This document shows, piece after piece, positions 41,413 through 50,024 of a stretch of 64,000 nucleotides of DNA (its first letter is position 1; every line of letters begins with the position of its first letter). The translations under genes were made by a program, and so were the position numbers. The DNA is taken from assembly GCA_035285595.1 (NCBI GenBank), contig JAYKGV010000061.1:37222-101221 (forward strand). The letters are read 5' to 3'. Origin of the DNA: VGJW01 sp035285595. Its GTDB lineage: Bacteria; Cyanobacteriota; Sericytochromatia; S15B-MN24; VGJW01. The notes under the pieces were generated by a model. It was not told the origin of the DNA. It ran no database searches and saw nothing but the letters and a program-made list of their open reading frames with translations.

Positions 41413-42263
41413 CGGCGGCTCAGCAGCAAGCGGCCAAGAGGGCCTGGGCTAGGGGGGCGGGGCAACAAGAGGGCACCCTCGAGTCTGGAGCGAAGCTCTT
41501 CTTCGGTCAGGAATCTGTACAGGTTGCCCTGTTCCGCCAAGGACATGGCGCCCGTTTCCTCTGAAACGACGATCGCGAGGGCATCGGTGGTCTCCGTGAG
41601 GCCGAGGGCTGCGCGGTGGCGGGTGCCGATGGGGCGCCTGGCCGATCTGCGAATGGATTCGGACAGCGGCAGCAAGGCACCTGCGGCCACAATCCGGTTG
41701 CCACGCAGGATGACGGCGCCGTCATGCAATGGGCTACCTGGCAAGAAAATACTGGTCAGCAGCTCCGCGGAAATCTGCGCACCTATGGCGGTGCCCGTCT
41801 CGGCGAATTCCTTGAGGCCGGTCTGACGTTCCACGATGACGAGCGCGCCTACCTTTCTGCTGGAGAGCACCTTGGTCGTGGCCACCAGTTCGGCGACCAG
41901 ATGCTCCACCTCTTCGTCGGGTCTGGCGGCCGCGAACCGCTCCGCACGAAAGATCTCTCCTTGCCCGAGCAGGGCGAGTGCACGCCGCAGCTCAGGCTGA
42001 AAGACGAGAGGCACGGCGACAATCAGCATCGTCGCCGTGCTCTGGACCAACCATGTGATGGTGTGGAGCTGAAGGGCATTGGCGAGCAGATAGGCCGCAA
42101 GGAACAGCAGCAGGCCTCGCAGCAGCTGGACGGCACGTGTGCCGCGGATCAGGAGGAACAGCCGGTAGAACACGAGCGAGACCAGCGTGATGTCCAGCAG
42201 GTCTTGCCATCGCAGGACCTGGAGCAGGCGCAGGATTTCCTGCAGGGCGAGCTCGGCCGTCAT
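41409..42263 (-). CDS. cdaA: Diadenylate cyclase CdaA (c-di-AMP synthase)
   Basis: From ATG 42263 (overlapping the lysA stop, ATGA) the 284-residue protein has three membrane helices (about 18-90) then the DAC domain with the catalytic motifs SPLHDGAVILRGNRI (DGA) and IGTRHRAALGLTE (RHR), plus IVVSEETGAMSLAEQG. This is the housekeeping CdaA plan. c-di-AMP controls K+ and osmolyte uptake and cell-wall balance. Confidence 0.96.
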   Translation of the reverse strand: MTAELALQEILRLLQVLRWQDLLDITLVSLVFYRLFLLIRGTRAVQLLRGLLLFLAAYLLANALQLHTITWLVQSTATMLIVAVPLVFQPELRRALALLGQGEIFRAERFAAARPDEEVEHLVAELVATTKVLSSRKVGALVIVERQTGLKEFAETGTAIGAQISAELLTSIFLPGSPLHDGAVILRGNRIVAAGALLPLSESIRRSARRPIGTRHRAALGLTETTDALAIVVSEETGAMSLAEQGNLYRFLTEEELRSRLEGALLLPRPPSPGPLGRLLLSRR

Positions 42264-43600
42264 GCCGTGAACCAATCGGGTCGGGGAGACTCCGTGGCGC
42301 TCAGGTCCGCTTCCGTCTCCCTTCGCGAGGCCACGGCCACGCGCCCGTTGTCGACGAGCACCAGCGGGGGGCGTGGCAGGCGGTTGTAACGGGAAGCCAT
42401 GGGGTAGTGGTAGGCGCCGGCGCACCAGCCCACGACAAGTTGTCCAGGCACCGGGTCTTCGAGGTTTACGGTGCCCAGCTCGTCTCCTTCTTCGCAGGTC
42501 CTGCCTGCCAGCCGCCACGGACGGAGGTGGCCACCCTGCGGGAGCACGGGTTCATGGACGTAGTTGGCATCGTACAAGGCGATTCTGGGATTGTCGGAGA
42601 GTCCGCCATCCACGATCACGCAACCGTTGGCGCTCTTCACCGACAGGATCCGGTAGACGGTGCAACCGGCATTGGCCACCAACCATCGACCGGGCTCGAG
42701 GACCAGCGTGGGCCAGGGCCCCGTCCGGTCAGGCCAGCCTCGGCGCAGGCCCTGCGCGAGCGCCCTGACCCAGTTTTCCGGTGTGGGCGCAGGATCGTCA
42801 GGCAGGTAGGGCACTCCAAGGCCACCCCCGAGGTCAAGGACTTCGGGGGACCATCCGAGGCGGTGGAGCAACGAGGCAGACACCTGCCCCGCGACGGCCG
42901 CGGTCGCCTCGAAGGTCCCGAGGTCGTGGATCTGCGAACCCACGTGCAGTTGCAGTCCCTGAAGATGGAGGGAGGGCTCTGCCCGGACCATCCGGATGGC
43001 CTCATCGAGTACGGGGCCCTCGGGCAGGCCGAACTTGCTTTCCCGAATCCCTGTCGCGAGCGCAGGGTGCGTAGCCGCTGTGATGCCCGGAAGAACCCTC
43101 ACCCGCACGTCGACCCTCGCCTCCGCCGTTCGGGCCGCAGCCGCGAGAGCCGGTATCTCGTCGAGCGCGTCGATGTGCACGGTCCGGACCCCGAGAGCCA
43201 AGGCCCTTCGGTAATCATCCGCGGAGCGTCCGTGTCCTTGAAGGACCAACTTGGCAGGAGCGATGCCTGCGGCCAGTGCGGCCTCGATTTCCCCGAGCGA
43301 AACCGCTTCGATGCCGGCCCCTGCCATGGCGACCAGTCCCGCGACCGCCGGATGCCCGTGGGCCTTGCTGGCGAAGACCACGCCAGCCGGGCCCGGCCAG
43401 TAACTGCCACAGGCTTTCCGCAGGCGCAACGCCCTGTCCCGGATTTCCCCTGCATCGAGCACCCACAGGGGGGTGCCGAACCTGTCCGCGAGGTCGCCAA
43501 GTGCGAGGCCGCCCACCGTCCAGCCCCGGGGGCCGTCGGCCGCGGAGGCCGGCCGGAAGGCGTTTGGCACGGATGGGGTCGGGGACGGGGATGCAGGCAT
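42260..43600 (-). CDS. lysA: Diaminopimelate decarboxylase
   Basis: The protein, 446 residues from ATG 43600 (451 from ATG 43615), is a fold-III PLP enzyme: VVFASKAHGHPAVAGLV holds the PLP Lys, then LQLHVGSQIHDLG, LDLGGGLGVPY, LVLEPGRWLVANAG and CAGAYHYPMASRYN. The pieces fit LysA, though an ornithine-type relative is possible. It makes lysine and lies first in an operon with cdaA, ybbR, uppS and holA. No Shine-Dalgarno is visible at either start. Confidence 0.88.
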   Translation of the reverse strand: MPASPSPTPSVPNAFRPASAADGPRGWTVGGLALGDLADRFGTPLWVLDAGEIRDRALRLRKACGSYWPGPAGVVFASKAHGHPAVAGLVAMAGAGIEAVSLGEIEAALAAGIAPAKLVLQGHGRSADDYRRALALGVRTVHIDALDEIPALAAAARTAEARVDVRVRVLPGITAATHPALATGIRESKFGLPEGPVLDEAIRMVRAEPSLHLQGLQLHVGSQIHDLGTFEATAAVAGQVSASLLHRLGWSPEVLDLGGGLGVPYLPDDPAPTPENWVRALAQGLRRGWPDRTGPWPTLVLEPGRWLVANAGCTVYRILSVKSANGCVIVDGGLSDNPRIALYDANYVHEPVLPQGGHLRPWRLAGRTCEEGDELGTVNLEDPVPGQLVVGWCAGAYHYPMASRYNRLPRPPLVLVDNGRVAVASRRETEADLSATESPRPDWFTA

Positions 43601-43613
43601 GGACGTACGTTTC

Positions 43614-43619
43614 ATTATA
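43614..43619 (-). promoter_or_regulatory. Consensus -10 (TATAAT) upstream of lysA
   Basis: Minus strand TATAAT overlaps the ATG at 43615 and lies 13 bases before ATG 43600. Transcription near 43607 would exclude the first ATG and leave a leader of about 6 bases. The -35 is weak (TTCGAG at 16 bases). Confidence 0.5.
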
Positions 43620-43647
43620 CCGGGACGATCCCCGGCTCGAAGGACCG

Positions 43648-43656
43648 TGCTAGCAT
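43648..43656 (+). promoter_or_regulatory. Extended -10 promoter, leaderless start for the nif3-like operon
   Basis: TGCTAGCAT (TGn plus TAGCAT) ends 6 bases before ATG 43663. No Shine-Dalgarno lies between. Confidence 0.5.
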
Positions 43657-43662
43657 GACCGG

Positions 43663-44454
43663 ATGGAACGTGCGGAGCTGCTCGGCTGGCTGGATGTCCT
43701 CGCGCCGCCTGACCGCGCCGCCTCGTGGGATCGCGTGGGCTTGCAGGTCGGTCGGCCCGACGGCGAGGTCCGCGGGGTCTGCGTCAGTGTGAATCCGTCC
43801 CTTGCGGCCGTCAGGGCCACCCGGGCGATGGGCGCGAACGTCCTGGTGACCCATCATCCGCTGATCTTCAAGCCTCTTACAGAGGTGCGGAGGGATCGAA
43901 ACCTTGGCATGGTCCTTGCGGAAGCCCTTGCGGGTGACATCACCCTCTTTGCGGCACATACCAACCTCGATGTCACGGCCTGCAACAAGCGTCTGGCCGA
44001 TCTGATGGGCTGGTCGCTCGACGAGGTGCTGGTCCCTCAGGGGATGGATGCGGCGGGGATGCCCTGGGGGCTGGGCCTGCACGGTCGTCTGCCCGCATCG
44101 GTCTCGATGGACGACCTGGCTCGAGCCGTGGGGGGGGCGCTACGTAGCAGATCGCTGCGTCTTGTGCGGGGACATGAGCGCCAGGTGTCCTCCGTGGCCG
44201 TCTGTTCCGGATCGGGTGGTGACTTTTGGCCGAGGGTGGCCGAGCTTGGCCTCGATCTCTACGTGACGGGGGAAATTCGTTACCACGATGCGCTCGAAGC
44301 TGCTGCCCACGGGGTGTCGGTCCTCGAGGTCGGACATCAGGCTTCGGAAGAACCCGTGGTGGATGTCGTCGTGGGGTATCTGCGGGAACGCATGGCCCCA
44401 AGCGTGCCCGTGGAGGGATTCCGCGAGCTGGAGCCCTTTGAGGTGTTTTCGTGA
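43663..44454 (+). CDS. Nif3-like dinuclear metal centre protein
   Basis: The 263-residue protein has the Nif3/YqfO motifs: WDRVGLQVG near the start, NVLVTHHPLIFK (metal-binding His pair), FAAHTNLDV, and YVTGEIRYHDALEAAAHGVSVLEVGHQASEEP, given here in parts as YVTGEIRYHDAL and VLEVGHQASEEP. The family forms hexamers with a two-metal site; activity is uncertain. It heads an operon with der, plsY, rsmA and ispE. Confidence 0.93.
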   Translation: MERAELLGWLDVLAPPDRAASWDRVGLQVGRPDGEVRGVCVSVNPSLAAVRATRAMGANVLVTHHPLIFKPLTEVRRDRNLGMVLAEALAGDITLFAAHTNLDVTACNKRLADLMGWSLDEVLVPQGMDAAGMPWGLGLHGRLPASVSMDDLARAVGGALRSRSLRLVRGHERQVSSVAVCSGSGGDFWPRVAELGLDLYVTGEIRYHDALEAAAHGVSVLEVGHQASEEPVVDVVVGYLRERMAPSVPVEGFRELEPFEVFS

Positions 44455-45776
44455 ACCTGCCCATCGTGGCGATCGTCGGCCGACCCAATGTCGGCAAGTC
44501 CACCCTGCTCAATAGATTCGTCGGTTCCCGGGAAGCTATCGTCCACGGCGAAGAGGGAGTGACACGGGATCGTCTGTATGCGAGGGTCGAATGGTCCGGC
44601 AGGCAGTTCTTGGCCGTCGACACGGGTGGGATCGTGCCGGGTACGGATGACCAGATGTTGGCCGAAGTCGCCGATCAGGCTCGGCTTGCCGTGAATGAGG
44701 CGGATCTCGTGCTTTTCATGGTCGATGGAAAGGCCGGACGAATGCCGGCTGATGAGGACATCGCGCAACTGCTTCGCAAGTCTCGCAAGCCGGTCATGGT
44801 GGTGGTCAACAAGTGCGACCGGTATGAGGATTTCGAACAGATTCTCGACTTTCACGCCTTGGGCTTGGGGCAGCCCTGGCCCGTTTCAGGGGTCCACGGC
44901 ACGGGGACGGGAGACCTGCTCGATGAAATGCTCGGGAAACTGCCCGTGGTCGACGCCCACGAGGAGGATGACGCCATCCGCATGGCGGTCGTGGGACGCC
45001 CCAATGCGGGCAAGAGTTCGCTTGTCAACCGCCTGATCGGCGAGGACAGGATGATCGTCTCCCCGGTCTCCGGTACCACGCGCGATGCCATCGATACCGC
45101 CATCGTCCACGGGGACAGGCGTTTCTGGCTGGTGGACACGGCGGGTATCCGCCGGAAGTCAAAGGTAGATTACGGCGTCGAGCAGTTCTCCGTGGTTCGT
45201 GCCTTGAAGGCGCTTGAGCGCGCGGATGTCGTGGTGCTTGTCATCGACGGTACGGTCGGAGTCACGGACCAGGACAAGCGCCTGGCCGACATGGCCGTGG
45301 AGGGGGGCAAGGGCCTCGTCCTCGTCGTCAACAAGTGGGATCTGGTGCCGAAGGACCAGCACACGATGGAGCCGTTCCGCAAGTCTGTGCTCGAGGCCTT
45401 GCCACATGCAGACTTTGCCCCGGTGCTTTTCATATCCGCGCTGACGGGACAAAGAGCCTTGCAGGTGCTCGAGACGGCCGTGCGGGTCGCCGATGAGCAC
45501 GGCAGAAGGATCACGACCGGAGTGCTCAATGAGGTGGTCTCCGAGGCTACGGCGATGCAACCTGCACCGGCGCGCCATGGCAGGCGCCTCAAGATCTACT
45601 ACGCCCAGCAGGGTCCAACCCATCCGCCGACGTTCATCTTGTTCTGCAACGAACCCGAGCTTTCGGTGCCTTCCTACACGAGGTATCTCGAGCATCGGGT
45701 ACGAGAGGCCTTCGGGTTCTCCGGGGTCCCCATCCGCTTCATCTACAGACCGCGCAGGGAGCGCCGCCCGGGGTGA
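44451..45776 (+). CDS. der: Ribosome-assembly GTPase Der (EngA)
   Basis: The 441-residue protein has two consecutive GTPase domains: GRPNVGKSTLLNR, VDTGGI, NKCD and then GRPNAGKSSLVNR, VDTAGIRRKSKV, NKWDLV, followed by a KH-like C-terminal domain with KIYYAQQGPTHPPTFILFCN. Der is needed for 50S assembly. GTG 44451 overlaps the preceding stop (GTGA). Confidence 0.97.
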   Translation: MNLPIVAIVGRPNVGKSTLLNRFVGSREAIVHGEEGVTRDRLYARVEWSGRQFLAVDTGGIVPGTDDQMLAEVADQARLAVNEADLVLFMVDGKAGRMPADEDIAQLLRKSRKPVMVVVNKCDRYEDFEQILDFHALGLGQPWPVSGVHGTGTGDLLDEMLGKLPVVDAHEEDDAIRMAVVGRPNAGKSSLVNRLIGEDRMIVSPVSGTTRDAIDTAIVHGDRRFWLVDTAGIRRKSKVDYGVEQFSVVRALKALERADVVVLVIDGTVGVTDQDKRLADMAVEGGKGLVLVVNKWDLVPKDQHTMEPFRKSVLEALPHADFAPVLFISALTGQRALQVLETAVRVADEHGRRITTGVLNEVVSEATAMQPAPARHGRRLKIYYAQQGPTHPPTFILFCNEPELSVPSYTRYLEHRVREAFGFSGVPIRFIYRPRRERRPG

Positions 45777-46390
45777 ACCAGGCCTGGTTGGCCGCACTTC
45801 CCTTGGCGTGGCTCCTCGGTTCCATTCCCTTCTCATATCTCTTGCCGAAGTGGTGGGCAGGCCGGGACGTCCGCACCGAGGGCAGCGGCAACGTGGGGGC
45901 CACCAATGCGGCCCGAACGGCAGGACCTTGGGTCGGAGGCTTGTGCGTGCTGCTGGATGCGGGGAAGGGTGCCCTGCCCATTCTGGTCCTGCAAGGTTTT
46001 GCCGCCCCGCCGGAGATGGCGCCGATGGCGGCGGCCTGCAGCGTCCTCGGACACGGTTATCCCCCTTGGCTCAAGGGGATCGGGGGCAAGGGCGTGGCGA
46101 CGACGGCCGGTGCCGTGCTTGCCCTGCATCCGTGGGCGGGTGGAGCTTTGCTGGGTGCGTGGCTGTTGCTGCTGGCGCTCGGTCGCAGGGTTTCTGTAGC
46201 CAGCGTGGGAGCGGCGGTCCTGCTTCCCGGCCTGATGGTGCTGTGTCCTCTCCCGGGTTCTGCTCCTCTTCCACTAGGAGGCCTGGCCTTCGGGGTCGGG
46301 GCAGCGAGTTGGATTGTCCTGAGACATCGCCGAAACCTTTCCCGCTTGCGGGAGGGTACCGAGCCCATGATTGGAAGGAAGAGCGCGTGA
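45773..46390 (+). CDS. plsY: Acyl-phosphate glycerol-3-phosphate acyltransferase
   Basis: The 205-residue membrane protein has LLGSIPFSYLLPKWWAGRDVR in parts, EGSGNVGATNAARTAG, LDAGKGALPILV and LGHGYPPWLKGIGGKGVATTAG, the three PlsY motifs. It makes lysophosphatidate from acyl-phosphate. GTG 45773 overlaps der (GTGA). Confidence 0.96.
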   Translation: MNQAWLAALPLAWLLGSIPFSYLLPKWWAGRDVRTEGSGNVGATNAARTAGPWVGGLCVLLDAGKGALPILVLQGFAAPPEMAPMAAACSVLGHGYPPWLKGIGGKGVATTAGAVLALHPWAGGALLGAWLLLLALGRRVSVASVGAAVLLPGLMVLCPLPGSAPLPLGGLAFGVGAASWIVLRHRRNLSRLREGTEPMIGRKSA

Positions 46391-47211
46391 AGAGCCGCCC
46401 ACCTGTTCCCTTGCTGCGTGCCAAGCGCAGCTTGGGCCAGAACTTCCTGCAGGATGCTTCCGTGCTGGATCGGATCCTTGAGGCTGCGGCACCTGGACCC
46501 GGCGACACGGTGCTTGAGATCGGCCCGGGTAAGGGCGCCTTGACCGAACGTCTGTTGGCGACGGGAGCCCGGGTGGTGGCCGTCGAACTCGACGAGCGCC
46601 TACGCCCTCTACTGCGTGTGCTCGAGGCCAATCACGCCAACCTGCGGGTGGTCTGGGGCGACATCATGGAGTTGTCGTGGGCGGAGCTTGGTGTGTCCGA
46701 GGGAGCGCTGCTGGTGGCCAACATCCCTTACTACCTGACCTCCCCGCTGTTGCTCAGGACGCTCGGGGCCGAGGACGCGAACGACGCCGTCGGACCCTTT
46801 CGTCGGCTGGTCCTGATGGTCCAGGAAGAGGTGGCCGATCGCTTGCTGGCTCAGCCGGGGACCAAGGCTTGGGGCGCCCTTACCGTTGCGGTGCGTCAGC
46901 GGGCGGATGTCGCCAGGATCTGCAGGGTGTCGCGTGGTGCCTTCAGGCCCGTGCCGGGCGTGGATTCGGCGGTCGTAAGGTTGGATCCGCTGCCCGCGTG
47001 GCGCGTGCCGGCCGAGCGGCCGGCAAGGTTCCGGCGTGTGGTCCGAGCCGTCTTCGCGCAGCGCAGGAAGACCCTCCGCAATGCCTTGAGGGCGGGTGGC
47101 TGGTCCGTCGATGCCGTAGAGGCCGCGTGCGCGGAACTCGACCCTCTCGTACGGGGTGAGACCCTTGATCTCAGTCAGCTTGTGAAGGTGGCGGATGCCT
47201 TGCCCGACTGA
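46387..47211 (+). CDS. rsmA: 16S rRNA dimethyladenosine transferase
   Basis: From GTG 46387 (GTGA overlap with plsY) the 274-residue protein has RAKRSLGQNFLQD, VLEIGPGKGALTERLL (SAM site), NIPYYLTSPLL (the NLPY-type motif) and the C-terminal FAQRRKTLRNAL. It dimethylates two adenines near the 3' end of 16S rRNA. Confidence 0.96.
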   Translation: MKSRPPVPLLRAKRSLGQNFLQDASVLDRILEAAAPGPGDTVLEIGPGKGALTERLLATGARVVAVELDERLRPLLRVLEANHANLRVVWGDIMELSWAELGVSEGALLVANIPYYLTSPLLLRTLGAEDANDAVGPFRRLVLMVQEEVADRLLAQPGTKAWGALTVAVRQRADVARICRVSRGAFRPVPGVDSAVVRLDPLPAWRVPAERPARFRRVVRAVFAQRRKTLRNALRAGGWSVDAVEAACAELDPLVRGETLDLSQLVKVADALPD

Positions 47212-48085
47212 GTTGGAGGGTGCCTGGCTCGTCCGGGCCAAGCTCAATCTCGGGTTGGCGGTCGGGCCTCCGGATGGTGTGGGTTACCACTCGATTTCCA
47301 CGCTGCTGGTCGCCATCGATGCCGCAGACGAGCTGCATGTGGCGCCCGTGTCCGGTCCTGCGTGCTGGGAGGTGGTCTGGGCGAAGGGGGCGCCGGCCAC
47401 GGATCTCGGTGACCTGACGTCGAATCTTGCGTGGCGCGCGTGGCGCGAGGCGGGTGCAGAGGAAGGCTGGTCCTTCCGACTGGTCAAGCACTTGCCCGCC
47501 GGAGGCGGATTGGGAGCGGGCTCTGCGAATGCGGCGGCTGTGCTGCGCTTGCTGTCCATGGCTCACGGGGTATCACCCCTGGCAGGGATTGAGGTGGCGA
47601 GACGGCTCGGATCTGATGTCGCCTTCTTCCTGGGAGAGGAAGCCGCGTGGGGGACGGGCAGGGGGGACGTGCTGCAGGTCTTGCCGCCGGGTCCCGTCCT
47701 GCACGGGGTGTTGGCGTGTGGTCATGCCAGGGTCCCCACGGCAGAGGCCTATCGCTGGCTTGATCAGGTGCCGGATAGAGCCACGGCGAATCTCGTGCGG
47801 CTGCGGACCGCGTGGGAGCTTGGCGAAGGCGCGGCCGTGCTGGATGCCTTGACCAACGACTTCGCCGAGGTCGTGTCCCGCCGCGCCCCGGAGGTTGCGG
47901 AAGCGGCCGGGGCGCTCCGACGGGCGGGGGCCAGGTCCGTTTTGTTGGCAGGAAGTGGCGCGACATGGGCTGGCTTCGCAGACAGTGAAGCGGATGCTCG
48001 CCGCCTGCTGGGTGCCATGGGCGATTTCAAGGGCTGGGTGCGCTTGTTCAGAACGGAGCGTAGCCCTTTTCAGCGGATGACTTGA
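47195..48085 (+). CDS. ispE: 4-diphosphocytidyl-2-C-methyl-D-erythritol kinase
   Basis: The 296-residue GHMP kinase has RAKLNLGLAVGPPDGVGYH, LPAGGGLGAGSANAAAVLRL in parts, RLGSDVAFFL and a late GSGATWAGF loop. It performs an ATP-dependent step of the MEP isoprenoid pathway. ATG 47195 overlaps rsmA by 17 bases and has AAGGTGG upstream. The end is convergent with bioY (16-base overlap). Confidence 0.92.
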   Translation: MPCPTELEGAWLVRAKLNLGLAVGPPDGVGYHSISTLLVAIDAADELHVAPVSGPACWEVVWAKGAPATDLGDLTSNLAWRAWREAGAEEGWSFRLVKHLPAGGGLGAGSANAAAVLRLLSMAHGVSPLAGIEVARRLGSDVAFFLGEEAAWGTGRGDVLQVLPPGPVLHGVLACGHARVPTAEAYRWLDQVPDRATANLVRLRTAWELGEGAAVLDALTNDFAEVVSRRAPEVAEAAGALRRAGARSVLLAGSGATWAGFADSEADARRLLGAMGDFKGWVRLFRTERSPFQRMT

Positions 48086-48675
48086 GTGTGCGCCGGCGGC
48101 GCCGCCCTGCGCACGGAAGAGCGGCCACGCACCCAGGGGAACACGGCCAGGAACCCCCATGCGAGGACCATTCCGGGTAGCGCGGATGCTTGTCCCGCGA
48201 GGATGGGCCACGGGGGCACGCCCTGCAGCGCGAGCCAGAGCGCCCCCGAGCCCCAGCCCGAGGCTTGGCCGACGGCGAGGGCAAGGAAGCGGCGGCGCGG
48301 GCTACCGCCGCGTGCGATGCTTGCGACGATGAAGGCCTGGGCCACGAAGCCCGCCTGGAACCCGAAGGCTGGGCTTTCCACCATCCCGAATCCGCTTGAG
48401 GATTCCGCCCAAGGGGCTCCGATGAGACAAGCCAGAAGCCACAAGGCTTGGGAGATGGCCGCCGTCCGTGGCCCCAGCATCATTCCTGCGGTCCAAGGAC
48501 CGAGGGTCTGCAGCGTCCAAGGAGCCCACGCCAAGGACCACCCGAAGAGTCTGGCCACGCCGGTGGCGTCGGCCGGCAGGGTGCCCTCGGGGCCGACCAC
48601 GGGGCACGGAACCTCAAGGTAGAGGCCCAGCACGGTCAGAGAGAGGCTGACCAAGACGAGCAGGAAATTTGGCAT
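48070..48675 (-). CDS. bioY: BioY-like biotin transporter substrate-binding protein
   Basis: The product is a 201-residue membrane protein with about six helices. The segments GTLPADATGVARLFG, MMLGPRTAAISQALWLLACL (loop-helix) and FQAGFVAQAFIVASIARG follow the BioY plan (large-loop Gly/Pro motifs and a second-half GFxxxxFxxG motif). No ATPase or EcfT gene is near, so it may work alone or with a shared ECF module. ATG 48675 is chosen over 48684 because TAGCAT lies 7 bases before it. Confidence 0.75.
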   Translation of the reverse strand: MPNFLLVLVSLSLTVLGLYLEVPCPVVGPEGTLPADATGVARLFGWSLAWAPWTLQTLGPWTAGMMLGPRTAAISQALWLLACLIGAPWAESSSGFGMVESPAFGFQAGFVAQAFIVASIARGGSPRRRFLALAVGQASGWGSGALWLALQGVPPWPILAGQASALPGMVLAWGFLAVFPWVRGRSSVRRAAPPAHTQVIR

Positions 48676-48682
48676 GAGTGCC

Positions 48683-48688
48683 ATGCTA
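48683..48688 (-). promoter_or_regulatory. -10 element for leaderless bioY mRNA
   Basis: Minus strand TAGCAT, then GGCACTC, then ATG 48675. No clear -35. Confidence 0.45.
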
Positions 48689-48695
48689 AGACGTC

Positions 48696-48724
48696 TTGAC
48701 CCTCCCCTGCCACCGTCTTAAACT
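48696..48724 (+). promoter_or_regulatory. Predicted secDF promoter
   Basis: TTGACC (48696-48701), 17 bases, TAAACT (48719-48724), with the start expected near 48731. It lies only 8 bases from the bioY -10 on the other strand. Confidence 0.55.
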
Positions 48725-48761
48725 GAGCCGACCTTTGCTCCCTTCTCGGAGTCCCGCCACT

Positions 48762-50024
48762 TTGAAGATTTCCCCTCGCCAGCTGCTGCTGCTCTTGGTC
48801 GTCGTGTTGACCGTGGCGTCGATGTGGGTCGTGCAGGACAGCATAAAGTTCCCTTTCCGGCTCGGGCTGGACATTCAGGGTGGGATGCATCTGGTCCTTG
48901 AGGCCAAGGACACGGCCACCGTCAAAGTGGACGACAAGGTCATGGCTTCGGTCATCCAGGTCATTCGCAATCGCGTCGACCAGTACGGTGTCACCGAGCC
49001 GTCCATCCAGCGCAAGGGTGATCGGCAGGTGGTGATCGACCTTCCAGGTCTCAGGAACCCGGAGGAGGCCCGTAACTACCTTGGAAAGACGGCTCAGCTC
49101 GTCTTTCAGGAGCCGGTGGTGACTTCGCCGATGCGTGATGCGTCGGCTTCGGCCTACGCCGATACGGCGCTCACCGGCAAGATGTTGGTCGATGCGAGCG
49201 CTCAGCCTGACGGGGCAGGGACGGGCAGAGGCTGGCACGTGGCCATCAAATTCAACGCGGAAGGTGGCAAGCTGTTCGGCGAGTTGACCAGCAAATATGT
49301 GGGGCAGGCCATTGCCATCAAGCTGGATGACAAGGTCGTGTCGGCCCCGCGCGTCAACGAGCCGATTCTGCAGGGGGAAGCCATTATCACGGGGAGCTTC
49401 ACGGCACGTGAGGCTCAACTTTTGGCGAGCCAACTCAAGGCGGGTGCCCTGCCGGTTCCCCTGGTTGAAATCGAGAACCGGGTGGTCGGCGCTTCGCTGG
49501 GCTCGGATGTGGTTCGCAGTGCGGTTCGGGCCGGCATCGCCGGATTTGTCATGGTGGTGCTGTTCATGGTGGCCTACTACCGGTTGCCCGGCCTCGTTGC
49601 CGATATGGCGCTTGCCGTTTACGCCGTGCTTGTGCTGGCCATCTTCAAGCTCATTCCCATCACCCTGACGGTGCCCGGGATAGCGGGGTTCATACTTTCT
49701 GTCGGTATGGCGGTGGATGCCAATGTCTTGATCTTCGAAAGAACCAAGGAAGAGCTCAAGGCAGGACGAAGTCTCTATTCCGCTATTGAAATCGGTTTCC
49801 GCAGGGCGTTCACGGCCATTTTCGATTCAAATTCCACGACCTTGTTGACCTGCTTCATCCTCTACGCGCTGGGCACGGGTCTGGTGCGCGGATTTGCGCT
49901 CACACTCGCCGTGGGCGTGCTATGCAGCCTCTTTACGGCGATTACCGTCACCCGGGCGCTGCTGCATCAGGTGCTGGAGTCGCCCTCCACGAAGTCCCCT
50001 ACCCTCTTCGGAGTGCGTATCTGA
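48762..50024 (+). CDS. secD: Protein translocase subunit SecD
   Basis: TTG 48762 (GGAG upstream) gives a 420-residue protein that begins directly with the first membrane helix (about 8-26). It has FRLGLDIQGGMHLVLEA, the RNRVDQYGVTEP P1 region, and five further helices after residue 250 with PGIAGFILSVGMAVDANVLIFER, in parts. It drives the late steps of Sec export using proton motive force. The P1 domain is at the short end of the family. Confidence 0.94.
   Translation: MKISPRQLLLLLVVVLTVASMWVVQDSIKFPFRLGLDIQGGMHLVLEAKDTATVKVDDKVMASVIQVIRNRVDQYGVTEPSIQRKGDRQVVIDLPGLRNPEEARNYLGKTAQLVFQEPVVTSPMRDASASAYADTALTGKMLVDASAQPDGAGTGRGWHVAIKFNAEGGKLFGELTSKYVGQAIAIKLDDKVVSAPRVNEPILQGEAIITGSFTAREAQLLASQLKAGALPVPLVEIENRVVGASLGSDVVRSAVRAGIAGFVMVVLFMVAYYRLPGLVADMALAVYAVLVLAIFKLIPITLTVPGIAGFILSVGMAVDANVLIFERTKEELKAGRSLYSAIEIGFRRAFTAIFDSNSTTLLTCFILYALGTGLVRGFALTLAVGVLCSLFTAITVTRALLHQVLESPSTKSPTLFGVRI

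Noticed and set aside
41616..43792. Long plus-strand frames opposite cdaA and lysA
   Set aside because: Both lie over highly conserved coding motifs on the other strand (DGA, RHR, PLP Lys) and have no own start signal or domain.
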